A DNA stretch of 13,504 nt from Methanosarcinales archaeon. Lineage in GTDB: Archaea > Halobacteriota > Syntropharchaeia > Alkanophagales > Methanospirareceae. The stretch covers positions 1 through 13,504 of the forward strand of contig JAUXGS010000005.1 in NCBI GenBank assembly GCA_030621945.1, given 5' to 3'. How positions within the stretch are numbered: position 1 is the stretch's first letter; each line of letters opens with the position of its first letter. The position numbers and the translations under genes were made by a program. Below, piece by piece: positions 7,345-13,504 of the stretch. The notes under the pieces were generated by a model. That model was not told where the DNA came from. It made no database searches and worked only from the letters and a program-made list of their open reading frames with translations.

Positions 7345-7695
7345 TTAGGACTCCGCTATTTCAAGCGTCATCTTATAGCCCACGTATATTGCAGGTAGGA
7401 GTAGTAAGAGCGAAAGCAGTAAGAGCATCGTAAAGCTTAAACTTGGGTGTGCTGAGAACAGGAGCAGAAGGACTATAATTGGTTCTACAGCCATAAACAG
7501 GAACATATACCCGGTATACTTCATGGGCAGCGTATATTTCGGGTATTTCATCGCCGGGTTCCCTGCTTCCCAGCGCATCGTTTTTATCTCTGTTAGGTTA
7601 TACCTTGGTACTATTCTTATGAGCAAGAGCAGAGCTCCATCTACCAGTACGCAAATAAGGATCAGGACCACGATTAACAAAACATTTTCTATCAT
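7345..7695 (-). CDS. fqoA: F420H2:quinone oxidoreductase subunit A (NuoA/ND3-like)
   Basis: A 116-residue protein with three hydrophobic stretches (~4-26, ~62-82, ~88-108), the topology of NuoA. The loop between the first two carries MRWEAGNPAMKYPKYTLPMK, which corresponds to the family YECGxxP...RF loop, and MAVEPIIVLLLLF corresponds to the FDVE segment in TM2. The loop cysteine of mitochondrial and bacterial ND3/NuoA (YECG) is replaced by Ala (WEAG) and the FDVE aspartate is not kept, while the glutamate is. The subunit clamps the H-D interface near the quinone cavity. The start at 7695 has GAGGAG about 10 nt upstream, in the 28-nt gap after fqoN. Assignment rests on topology, the WEAGNP loop and gene order. 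Confidence 0.87.
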   Translation of the reverse strand: MIENVLLIVVLILICVLVDGALLLLIRIVPRYNLTEIKTMRWEAGNPAMKYPKYTLPMKYTGYMFLFMAVEPIIVLLLLFSAHPSLSFTMLLLLSLLLLLPAIYVGYKMTLEIAES

Positions 7696-7723
7696 TTTTG
7701 GTTTTCTCCTCTTTTACATTATA

Positions 7724-8986
7724 TTATATTGCAATACTTATCGTCTGAGCAATGACCTCCATGCCTTTAAAGAACCAATCTGGTAGGATCGTAATTGAGA
7801 TTATAATTACGGCTGCAATGCAGATGTAGTTGGTGAGATTCGCCTTCCAACCCTCGCCGAGTTCTCTCGCAAGTCTTGTGTAATACGGAACAGATATTGC
7901 CGAGTTTATGACAATAATGGCAGCAAGCCAGATATACTCAGCCTTGATCAGCGCGACGAGAATGAACAGCTTCCCCCAGAATCCCATGAGTGGAGGAATG
8001 CCGATAAACGAGAAGGCAAGCATGTACATCAAGGGTGAATAAGCTCCTTTGTTCTTTATCGCATTGAAAAAGCCTATCTTACCCGCTGCATTTGAAAACA
8101 GCATGAGCAATACTCCGGTCAACGCGAAATAGAAGAATTCAGGTTTAATAACCACTACAATGCACGCTAACACATACCCCATGTTAGCAACGGTGGAATA
8201 ACCGAGAACTCGTGCGGGCTCTTTTGACGTCAATGCTCCTATATTCCCCGTGAACATGGATATTGCAGCGAGTACCGCAGTAAAGAGGGATATTGAAACG
8301 GTTAACGAGCAAGAAGTGGAAATCAGTATCTTCAAAGCGATAACAAAAGGAACAATCTTTGCAAGCGAAGCGATGATGGACATTGGAATAGGATCCGCAC
8401 TGGTGAAAACATCCGGAACCCATTCGTGTAACGGTGCAACACCCACTTCAATACTTAACCCTAATACAAGCATCACATAACCAAATATGTAGAGAATGCC
8501 GTTAAACTCGTTTTTTGTGTAAACCAAGATAACAGCACCGATTAAAAACAGAACGGTGGCCAGAACCATAAAAGTGATATATTTGATACCAACCTCTACG
8601 TTTGCTCCTCCTTCCCTTATCATAACTAAGATATAGGTTGGCACGGAAACGAGGACAAAAGCTGCTAAAACCATCGCGAGGTCTTGAGTAGAGAAAATGT
8701 ACAGGGTTGCAAGTGCCATTAATCCCACCAATCCAAAGTCTACGCCTTGAATCACACTCTTGATCCCCTTAAGCGAGAGCAAGTTGATGATACTTATCGC
8801 CAGGACAAACGCAGTATAATAGATAAGCTCTGGATTTTTGAGTGTGACGGCTGAAAATCCAAGTATGATTGCAACTAACGCTCCAAAGAACCCCAAATCG
8901 CGGTATTTAACGGAAAATACAGAGCAGAGCGTCAAGATTACTAACGCCCCAAACATCATCATCATTGGCATTGATAATCCCATCAT
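7724..8986 (-). CDS. fqoN: F420H2:quinone oxidoreductase subunit N (antiporter-like)
   Basis: A 420-residue, almost wholly hydrophobic Mrp-antiporter-type subunit, shorter than the ~480 of bacterial NuoN. I choose ATG 8986, which makes ATGA with the fqoL stop and lies 9 nt after GGAGG (9000-8996). A GTG at 8992 only 3 nt from the SD would add two residues. Family markers: VGVAPLHEWVPDVF (the PxHxWxPD signature after TM7), ASLAKIVPFVIALKI (TM8 lysine), the ARVLGYSTVANMGYV region, and GIPPLMGFWGKLFI (TM12 lysine). Odd: the position of the conserved TM7 lysine in SIEVGVAPLHEW is glutamate (E180; codon 8449-8447), and the TM5 glutamate position is Val in LAAFVLVSVPTY. The usual Glu/Lys pair of the half-channel is therefore missing, though the same pair is intact in FqoL and FqoM from the same operon. 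It should form the proximal ion channel next to K and J. Confidence 0.92.
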   Translation of the reverse strand: MMGLSMPMMMMFGALVILTLCSVFSVKYRDLGFFGALVAIILGFSAVTLKNPELIYYTAFVLAISIINLLSLKGIKSVIQGVDFGLVGLMALATLYIFSTQDLAMVLAAFVLVSVPTYILVMIREGGANVEVGIKYITFMVLATVLFLIGAVILVYTKNEFNGILYIFGYVMLVLGLSIEVGVAPLHEWVPDVFTSADPIPMSIIASLAKIVPFVIALKILISTSCSLTVSISLFTAVLAAISMFTGNIGALTSKEPARVLGYSTVANMGYVLACIVVVIKPEFFYFALTGVLLMLFSNAAGKIGFFNAIKNKGAYSPLMYMLAFSFIGIPPLMGFWGKLFILVALIKAEYIWLAAIIVINSAISVPYYTRLARELGEGWKANLTNYICIAAVIIISITILPDWFFKGMEVIAQTISIAI

Positions 8987-10908
8987 AGCCACACCCCTCC
9001 TATCGATACTAATATAAGAACAACCAATACAACACCGAGAACAATGTTGATGTACTTACTAAGTTCTCCCGTCTGGATAGATCGGATACTTTCTGAAATC
9101 ATCCCGAATAAACCCGGCATCACCAGCGTATTGTAGAAACCATCTAACCCCCTGCTTACATAATCGCAGATGCGAGAGAAGAAGAAACCGATCTTAGGAC
9201 AGATGTAATCATTCAGGTATGGGAAATACATCCGGTCGCTGAGGAAAGTGCTGAACTTCTGCATAGAAGGCATCCTCGGTTTATACAGTGCAATTCCGAA
9301 AGAGGCTAAAGCTGCAATACCCACTGCGATCGAAAGTGGTTCAAATCCTGCGTGTACAAATTCCTTAAGCTCGGGCCGCGTGAATATAAGACCAAATATG
9401 ACGAAAAGCATCGAGACCATCATCACGTATCCCGCTTTCATCAATCCTCCACCTTCTACGTGTGCTTCATGCGGCTTCTCCCCCTTTATGAAGTTAGTGC
9501 TCATGAATCTTGCAAGGACAGCGGAATATATTATGGAAGTTGCTAACAGAAGTATTAAAGGCGCGATGCTGTATTCAATCGCCAGGTGTTCCATCACAAG
9601 GTCCATAGCAGATTTCACCCAATAGGCAGTAAGTGGCGGTATTCCAACTAAGAAAGTCGTTGCAATGATAGTAGTGGCGAAAGTTATCTTCATCTTTTTG
9701 CCAAGTTCAATATCGCCAACCGAGAATCTGGAATGCGTTGCGTGAATCAAATGACCACTAACAAGGAATAAACTTGCTTTTGCAAATGCGTGAATAGCTA
9801 AATACCAGAAACCAACAAGAACTGCTAAATTCATTCCGTTTACTTCTGCATGGATCCAATAAGAAGCTGCCGTGGCTCCAAACATCAGACCAAGACTGGA
9901 CATGGTTGTTGCAGCGAGCAAGACCTTCCTTTCAAGCATCCCCAGAGCTACAAGCGCACCATACAAGCCGGAAATCAAGCCTACAAAAAGTGCGATGATA
10001 TACACGGTTTCCACTCCCGGGATGCCATGTAAAGTCCAGGGCTCTATATACCAGGTGATTCGTATGAAAACATAAGCTCCGGCGGCAACCATTGTTGCAC
10101 TGTGGAGCAGCGCACTAACGGTCGTAGGACCGGTCATCGCGGTCATAAGCCACTCGCTGAACGGAACCTGTGCGGATTTAGTGAACAATCCAATGAGGAA
10201 AAGGAGCAGAATAATTAAAGTGCCGGCAAAGCCTACCTGTACAAAAAGGTCCCCCCATTCGATTTGTGAGATGTTCAGGGTACCGGCGAAGAACCATATC
10301 GCAGCAATCGCAAGGAACATCGGTACATCACCGAATCTTATGGTTGATATTGCACGCCATCCTCCCGCGCTTGGAGGCCAGAAGAAGTTAAGGGGGCCTA
10401 CCTTCCTGTCCACCGTGCCCACATAAGTGAGATTATCATCATCGCGATGCCAGTGCCCGATCAGTCCCCATGAAGCAACACCTAAACCTTCCCAGCCTAC
10501 GAATAGCAGGAACAGGTTATCGCTGTAAACAACCAGAAGCATTGAAGCGGTGAAGAGATTGAAGAAGAACCAGTACCACGGCAGTCTATAATCTCCTTTC
10601 ATGTAGTCCAAGCCATAAATAGCGATGAAAAACGCTATTAGCGTGGTTATAACCCCCATGTACTTGCTCAAATAATCTGTGATAATTACAAAATCAATCC
10701 CAAGTTCAGGTATCCAGGGGTAAGAGAACGCTTTATCCGGGAAACAGAAGAATATATAAAGGCTCACAATCACAGAGAGGAAAATCCCGAATACTGAGAG
10801 GAGAGGTAATTTATCCACCAATTCCTTACGCTTATATGCCAGAGCAATTGGTACACTGCTAAGGACCGGAGCTAAGAACAGTATGAGAAAAAGTATCCAC
10901 TCATTCAT
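8983..10908 (-). CDS. fqoL: F420H2:quinone oxidoreductase subunit L (distal antiporter-like, lateral helix)
   Basis: A 641-residue membrane subunit. NuoL markers: LFLLFVGWEGLGVASWGLIG (TM5 glutamate E140), FTKSAQVPFSEWLMTAMTGP (TM7 lysine K244), VSALLHSATMVAAGAYVFIR (TM8 histidine H269), and PPLTAYWVKSAMDL near TM12. The C-terminal ~150 residues, after the TM14-equivalent, end in a hydrophobic anchor (IVLGVVLVVLILVSIGGVWL), as expected for the amphipathic lateral helix HL plus TM16 that runs along N and M. Compared with the usual NuoL spacing, the loop from GHWH (~151-154) to RFGD (~191) is about 20 residues longer and contains NFFWPPSAGGWRA. The subunit is the terminal ion-translocating module. 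The start ATG 10908 forms ATGA with fqoM and has a near-perfect SD (GGAGGTG, 10922-10916). Confidence 0.95.
   Translation of the reverse strand: MNEWILFLILFLAPVLSSVPIALAYKRKELVDKLPLLSVFGIFLSVIVSLYIFFCFPDKAFSYPWIPELGIDFVIITDYLSKYMGVITTLIAFFIAIYGLDYMKGDYRLPWYWFFFNLFTASMLLVVYSDNLFLLFVGWEGLGVASWGLIGHWHRDDDNLTYVGTVDRKVGPLNFFWPPSAGGWRAISTIRFGDVPMFLAIAAIWFFAGTLNISQIEWGDLFVQVGFAGTLIILLLFLIGLFTKSAQVPFSEWLMTAMTGPTTVSALLHSATMVAAGAYVFIRITWYIEPWTLHGIPGVETVYIIALFVGLISGLYGALVALGMLERKVLLAATTMSSLGLMFGATAASYWIHAEVNGMNLAVLVGFWYLAIHAFAKASLFLVSGHLIHATHSRFSVGDIELGKKMKITFATTIIATTFLVGIPPLTAYWVKSAMDLVMEHLAIEYSIAPLILLLATSIIYSAVLARFMSTNFIKGEKPHEAHVEGGGLMKAGYVMMVSMLFVIFGLIFTRPELKEFVHAGFEPLSIAVGIAALASFGIALYKPRMPSMQKFSTFLSDRMYFPYLNDYICPKIGFFFSRICDYVSRGLDGFYNTLVMPGLFGMISESIRSIQTGELSKYINIVLGVVLVVLILVSIGGVWL
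8996..9000 (-). promoter_or_regulatory. Shine-Dalgarno site deciding the fqoN start
   Basis: GGAGG on the minus strand, within the end of fqoL. It is 9 nt from ATG 8986 and only 3 nt from GTG 8992. The ATG spacing equals that of the neighbouring fqoL start, so ATG 8986 is preferred. Confidence 0.6.
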
Positions 10909-12371
10909 GGTATAACACCTCCTATAATTATCCCGATTCCCTTAGCCAGGGCAGGAGCTACGGGTGGAAAGAGGAATATAACGGAAAGCAAACCGATTAT
11001 GAACAGCGGAATGTAAAGGTATCCGCTCACGTGCTTCCTCTCACTCTTTAAACTTCTCGGTCTGCCATAAAAGATTCTCCGTAGCATATAAAAGCCATAC
11101 CAGACGGAAAGGAGGAACATGAATATCACAGCCAGAATAATTGGTAAACTCCCTGTCCAGCCAAGGAAAGAGGGTGAGTCAGGTCTGAGGAAAGTGTCCA
11201 CAACACCCCTTAAGATGAAAAACTCGCCGAGCATCCCTATAGTCAATATCCCACCGAGATTCATCCATCCTATTACCGCAGCATTCGAAATCTCCGGCAT
11301 GTGATCATGCAATCCACCCATATCTTTGAGATCTTTCATACCATATAATGCTATAACACCCCCGGCGGTCATTAGGAGGATGGACTTCCCGAAAGAATGC
11401 GACAAGAATTGGATGACAAGCCCCATGATACCATAAGAGCCTAAGCAGAGCGCAACCAGCATATAATTCATCTGCGATATTGAAGAATACCCTAAAAGTC
11501 GCTTGTAATTGGTTTGCCGGAATACGGAAAAGCCAGCGTAAATTGCCGAAAATAGCGCATACGCGAGTATAGGAATCCTATAATCGACGATAAAGCTCGG
11601 GTCCACGAGATATATCCTCAGCAAGATGTAACCTGCAAGACCATCAGACATAATCAAAAGCCCTAAAGGAGGAGTTGGGCTCTGTTCGTAAGTCCATGGC
11701 AGCCAGGAGTGGAGACCGATCGCAGGAATTTTTACTATCATGCCGATAAACAGAATTGCCCAGGCAAACATGCTCACCTCTTTCAATCCACTAAGCGCAA
11801 GGGTGCCATTGGAGGAACCTATTAGAAGGAAACTAAACAGTGCAAGGACTCCCGGGATTAGCATCCATATAAAAAAGAGAATACTGGTCCATCTCCTTCT
11901 ATCATAGCCATATAAAAGGATAAGGAGGAATGCGGAAATAATACCAATCTCCAAGAAAGTATACACAAATACGAGATTCCCACTATAAACGAGCCACAGC
12001 AAGGAAGTTGCAAAAAGGCAATATAAGAATGCATATTTACGATATTCTTTTTCCATATCGAGTTTCATCACTTCTAATCTGCTTTCCATGTACGGTAAAG
12101 AGAAGAAAGCAGCCATTGCAGAAACAGCACAAATAGCAAGCCCAAATGCATTCGACACCGCATCAGAGAACATATAAATCTCGCCCACTGGCGCGGAGAA
12201 ATACATAATGTGGAATTCTTCGGAAATACCGCTTAAAAGGCGGTGTAAAATATAGAAGAAGGGGATGATAAAGGAGAAGGCGGCCAAATAAGTGGCAGCT
12301 TTTGGTTTCATGAAGAGGACTATAAATGTTACAATCAGGGGTAGGAGCAAGAAATAGATTATCATACTCAT
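10905..12371 (-). CDS. fqoM: F420H2:quinone oxidoreductase subunit M (antiporter-like)
   Basis: A 488-residue polytopic membrane protein of the NuoM/Mrp-antiporter family. TM5 has the conserved glutamate E141 (VFVYTFLEIGIISAFLLI) and TM7 the lysine K214 (FIGMIVKIPAIGLHSWLPW). Near TM12, MLGEFFILRGVVD holds the conserved glutamate. The segment after HSWLP is WTYEQSPTP rather than the usual DAHxxAPT, and the TM8 stretch LLIMSDGLAGYILLR lacks the lysine found there in bacterial NuoM (K265 in E. coli); an aspartate, D243, sits beside that position. It is one of three antiporter-like subunits in the ion-pumping arm, between N and L. The first codons are ATG AGT ATG at 12371, forming ATGA with fqoK, with GGGGGCGAT as an imperfect SD. 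The order J-K-M-L-N is that of the Archaeoglobus fqo cluster. Confidence 0.93.
   Translation of the reverse strand: MSMIIYFLLLPLIVTFIVLFMKPKAATYLAAFSFIIPFFYILHRLLSGISEEFHIMYFSAPVGEIYMFSDAVSNAFGLAICAVSAMAAFFSLPYMESRLEVMKLDMEKEYRKYAFLYCLFATSLLWLVYSGNLVFVYTFLEIGIISAFLLILLYGYDRRRWTSILFFIWMLIPGVLALFSFLLIGSSNGTLALSGLKEVSMFAWAILFIGMIVKIPAIGLHSWLPWTYEQSPTPPLGLLIMSDGLAGYILLRIYLVDPSFIVDYRIPILAYALFSAIYAGFSVFRQTNYKRLLGYSSISQMNYMLVALCLGSYGIMGLVIQFLSHSFGKSILLMTAGGVIALYGMKDLKDMGGLHDHMPEISNAAVIGWMNLGGILTIGMLGEFFILRGVVDTFLRPDSPSFLGWTGSLPIILAVIFMFLLSVWYGFYMLRRIFYGRPRSLKSERKHVSGYLYIPLFIIGLLSVIFLFPPVAPALAKGIGIIIGGVIP
10916..10922 (-). promoter_or_regulatory. Strong Shine-Dalgarno site of fqoL
   Basis: The minus strand reads GGAGGTG, a full match to the core of the archaeal anti-SD. 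GGAGG is 9 nt before ATG 10908, inside the 3' end of fqoM. It is the best SD in the operon and contrasts with the absence of one at fqoJ. Confidence 0.7.
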
Positions 12372-12694
12372 AGCTTATCGCCCCCTATGGAGATAGAGCT
12401 GGTGTGAATGTCCCTCTTCTGCAGGTCAAGTATGGTAATCGCGCAAATTAGGACTAACAGTTCGCCGCTGCTCGCGAAGATCGTGACGAGTGCGATACCA
12501 AATGCGGTATTGGCAAGGTGAGCAACAGAGAATAGCGGGATCAACGCCATAAAGATCGCACCGAACATCATCTCCAGCGATATAAGAAGCCGGATTACAT
12601 CTTTACTTGAAATCGCTGCAAGGTATCCGATGAGTAAGATTGCAAAAGCCGCGACATAGATTATCGATACACTTATTAGATCAATCACAGGCAT
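12368..12694 (-). CDS. fqoK: F420H2:quinone oxidoreductase subunit K (NuoK/ND4L-like)
   Basis: A 108-residue protein with three predicted membrane segments, the normal length for NuoK. The middle helix carries LLISLEMMFGAIFMALI with the conserved membrane-embedded glutamate. The third, ASSGELLVLICAITILDLQK, carries the second one. These two carboxylates are central to the ion path between the quinone chamber and the antiporter-like subunits in complex I. A polar tail of about 17 residues follows the last helix. The start ATG 12694 is one base after the fqoJ stop, with GGAGGGAG inside the fqoJ 3' end. Ends in a 4-nt overlap with fqoM. Confidence 0.93.
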   Translation of the reverse strand: MPVIDLISVSIIYVAAFAILLIGYLAAISSKDVIRLLISLEMMFGAIFMALIPLFSVAHLANTAFGIALVTIFASSGELLVLICAITILDLQKRDIHTSSISIGGDKL

Positions 12695-12695
12695 T

Positions 12696-13184
12696 TCAGC
12701 TTCTCCCTCCTACACTCATTTTTAAAACCGATAACAGTAGTAGTATCGCGAGCGAAATCAGGAATACAATGAGTAACATATATTCGGTAAGTGGTATGAA
12801 ATTCATAAGTTCAAATTCGATCGCGCTGGAAGACACCGGTTGCAGATTAAGCGCCGAGTAACTGTATGTAGCGATGGCGAGGCTTACGAAAAAAGCAGTT
12901 ATAGCTACCGGCACTGCCCATAACCTTGAAACTTGCCTTTCAGGATCGGATCTATACGTCGCCGCAAGCGCCACCGTTACGATACCAATCGCGCCTACAA
13001 AGACAAACAGAATCAAAATGAAAACCGGCTGGAGGTTGAAAAAAGCGTAAACGGTCGCCACGAAAACCAGTGTTGCTGCCATATACAGAGCCGAATAGAA
13101 ATTATCCTTGCTTAACAGAACCCCTAAAGCGAATACCACGGCGATGCCTGCAAGGGCGGATAGCAACAACATATCTGCACTCAT
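12696..13184 (-). CDS. fqoJ: F420H2:quinone oxidoreductase subunit J (NuoJ/ND6-like), first gene of the operon
   Basis: A 162-residue hydrophobic protein with about five membrane segments. The N-terminal part matches NuoJ: LLSKDNFYSALYMAATLVF (TM2) then QPVFILILFVFVGAIGIVTV (the glycine-containing TM3 that in complex I undergoes the pi-bulge transition). J is a single gene here, unlike Methanosarcina where it is split into J1 and J2. The start ATG 13184 has no Shine-Dalgarno: the preceding bases are AT-rich with no GG-rich element. A BRE/TATA-like box is centred about 27 nt upstream, so the transcript is probably leaderless. It is the first gene of the ten-gene operon. Confidence 0.9.
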   Translation of the reverse strand: MSADMLLLSALAGIAVVFALGVLLSKDNFYSALYMAATLVFVATVYAFFNLQPVFILILFVFVGAIGIVTVALAATYRSDPERQVSRLWAVPVAITAFFVSLAIATYSYSALNLQPVSSSAIEFELMNFIPLTEYMLLIVFLISLAILLLLSVLKMSVGGRS

Positions 13185-13411
13185 GGAATGAACGTTTTTT
13201 ATATCAACATAAAAAGCTTTCGTTTTTTTTCGATGCTCTCGACATCAAACGCGTATTGCAAAAGCTGTTTCCACTACTATAAATATCCCTGTTTCGCTTT
13301 GTTTGGTCTACTTGGGACAATAGAGAGCGTCTGCAATGAGCATCAAGACAGGTCTTCTTCCCCTCCTGAAGAACTCGTGATTAGTTATTTCAAATTGCAA
13401 ATGATTGGAGC
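13185..13411. other. Intergenic region upstream of the fqo operon
   Basis: A 227-bp non-coding stretch holding the putative promoter at 13208-13222. A second TATA-like word, TATAAATAT at 13278-13286 on the plus strand (ATATTTATA on the minus), could serve either strand. Two plus-strand T-tracts lie at 13195-13200 and 13223-13230. I see no convincing gene, RNA or operator beyond these. Confidence 0.5.
13208..13222 (-). promoter_or_regulatory. BRE/TATA-like promoter of the fqo operon
   Basis: The minus strand reads CGAAA (13222-13218), two bases, then TTTTTATG (13215-13208), resembling an archaeal BRE followed by a TATA box. The box centre lies about 27 nt before the fqoJ ATG, which puts the expected transcription start at or next to the A of the ATG. 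This agrees with the missing SD. It is a match by eye and no transcript data are available. Confidence 0.5.
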
Positions 13412-13504
13412 TTATATAACCGCATTTGAAACGTAATTGTTTATTCGCTCCACCGAAAAGTCAGCAATGAATTGAAGTTTCTGCTTCGCTTCCGAATCCT
13501 CGAG
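13412..13504 (-). CDS. C-terminal fragment of an unidentified protein
   Basis: Reading the minus strand in from the right edge gives 30 codons ending at TAA (13414-13412). The peptide runs LEDSEAKQKLQFIADF then SVERINNYVSNAVI; it is balanced, charged and helix-like, as expected for a real C-terminus. I do not recognise the family. It would be in the same direction as the fqo operon, separated by the 227-bp promoter region, so probably an independent upstream gene. A chance open frame of this length cannot be excluded. Confidence 0.35.
   Translation of the reverse strand, partial: LEDSEAKQKLQFIADFSVERINNYVSNAVI

Noticed and set aside
7724..7740. TATTATATTATATT-like tandem near the fqoN stop
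   Set aside because: Very short AT repetition spanning the end of a gene; no sign of a functional repeat.
13195..13230. Plus-strand T-tracts (13195-13200, 13223-13230) as transcription terminators
   Set aside because: No plus-strand gene ends here, and the tracts sit inside the minus-strand promoter region, where A/T-rich sequence is expected.
13307..13362. Minus-strand AGGAGGGG followed by an 11-codon frame, as a leader peptide
   Set aside because: The ATG is about 15 nt beyond the SD-like word and the frame is too short to distinguish from chance.
13188..13436. Plus-strand 82-codon frame in the operon's upstream region
   Set aside because: It crosses the putative promoter, T-tracts and the likely minus-strand C-terminus, is compositionally unlike a gene, and has no SD.

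Overview
The window is archaeal and reads as a core-metabolism locus. It holds one long minus-strand operon (about 13184 down to 1985) encoding a complete F420H2:quinone oxidoreductase (Fqo/Fpo, the archaeal relative of respiratory complex I), followed by a convergent metallophosphoesterase gene (plus strand) and a divergent, left-edge-truncated Pelota gene (minus strand). Evidence for an archaeon is the aPelota gene, an F420-dependent FrhB-family subunit, Shine-Dalgarno sites of the GGAGGTGAT type inside the operon, and a BRE/TATA-like element about 27 nt before an apparently leaderless first gene. Gene order J-K-M-L-N-A-BCD-H-I-F is that of the Fqo cluster described for Archaeoglobus fulgidus, with fqoF included, rather than the ABCDHIJKLMNO order of Methanosarcina fpo with fpoF elsewhere. 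That favours an Archaeoglobus-like or ANME-1/Syntrophoarchaeum-like anaerobe that passes F420H2 electrons to a membrane quinone. I cannot fix the genus from sequence alone.

Layout, left to right. 1-998: Pelota (minus, C-terminus beyond the edge). 999-1173: divergent intergenic region packed with perfect inverted repeats. 1174-1995: COG1407-type metallophosphoesterase (plus), whose 3' end overlaps the 3' end of fqoF by 11 nt. 1985-13184: fqoF, fqoI, fqoH, a fused fqoBCD, fqoA, fqoN, fqoL, fqoM, fqoK, fqoJ (all minus, transcribed right to left, mostly 4-nt overlaps or gaps of a few bases). 13185-13411: operon promoter region. 13412-13504: probable C-terminal end of an unidentified minus-strand gene.

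How the genes work together: FqoF (two [4Fe-4S] clusters plus FrhB domain, presumably with FAD) oxidises F420H2. Electrons run through the clusters of FqoI and the N2-type cluster in the B part of the fused BCD protein to quinone at the B/D/H interface. The membrane arm (A, H, J, K, N, M, L) couples this to ion translocation.

The most unusual points are (i) fusion of B, C and D into one polypeptide, (ii) an FqoI with four [4Fe-4S] motifs instead of the usual two, (iii) an FqoN in which the TM5 glutamate is absent and the TM7 lysine is replaced by glutamate, and (iv) a row of five perfect hairpins between pelota and the phosphoesterase. I saw no mobile elements, CRISPR arrays, tRNA or rRNA genes.
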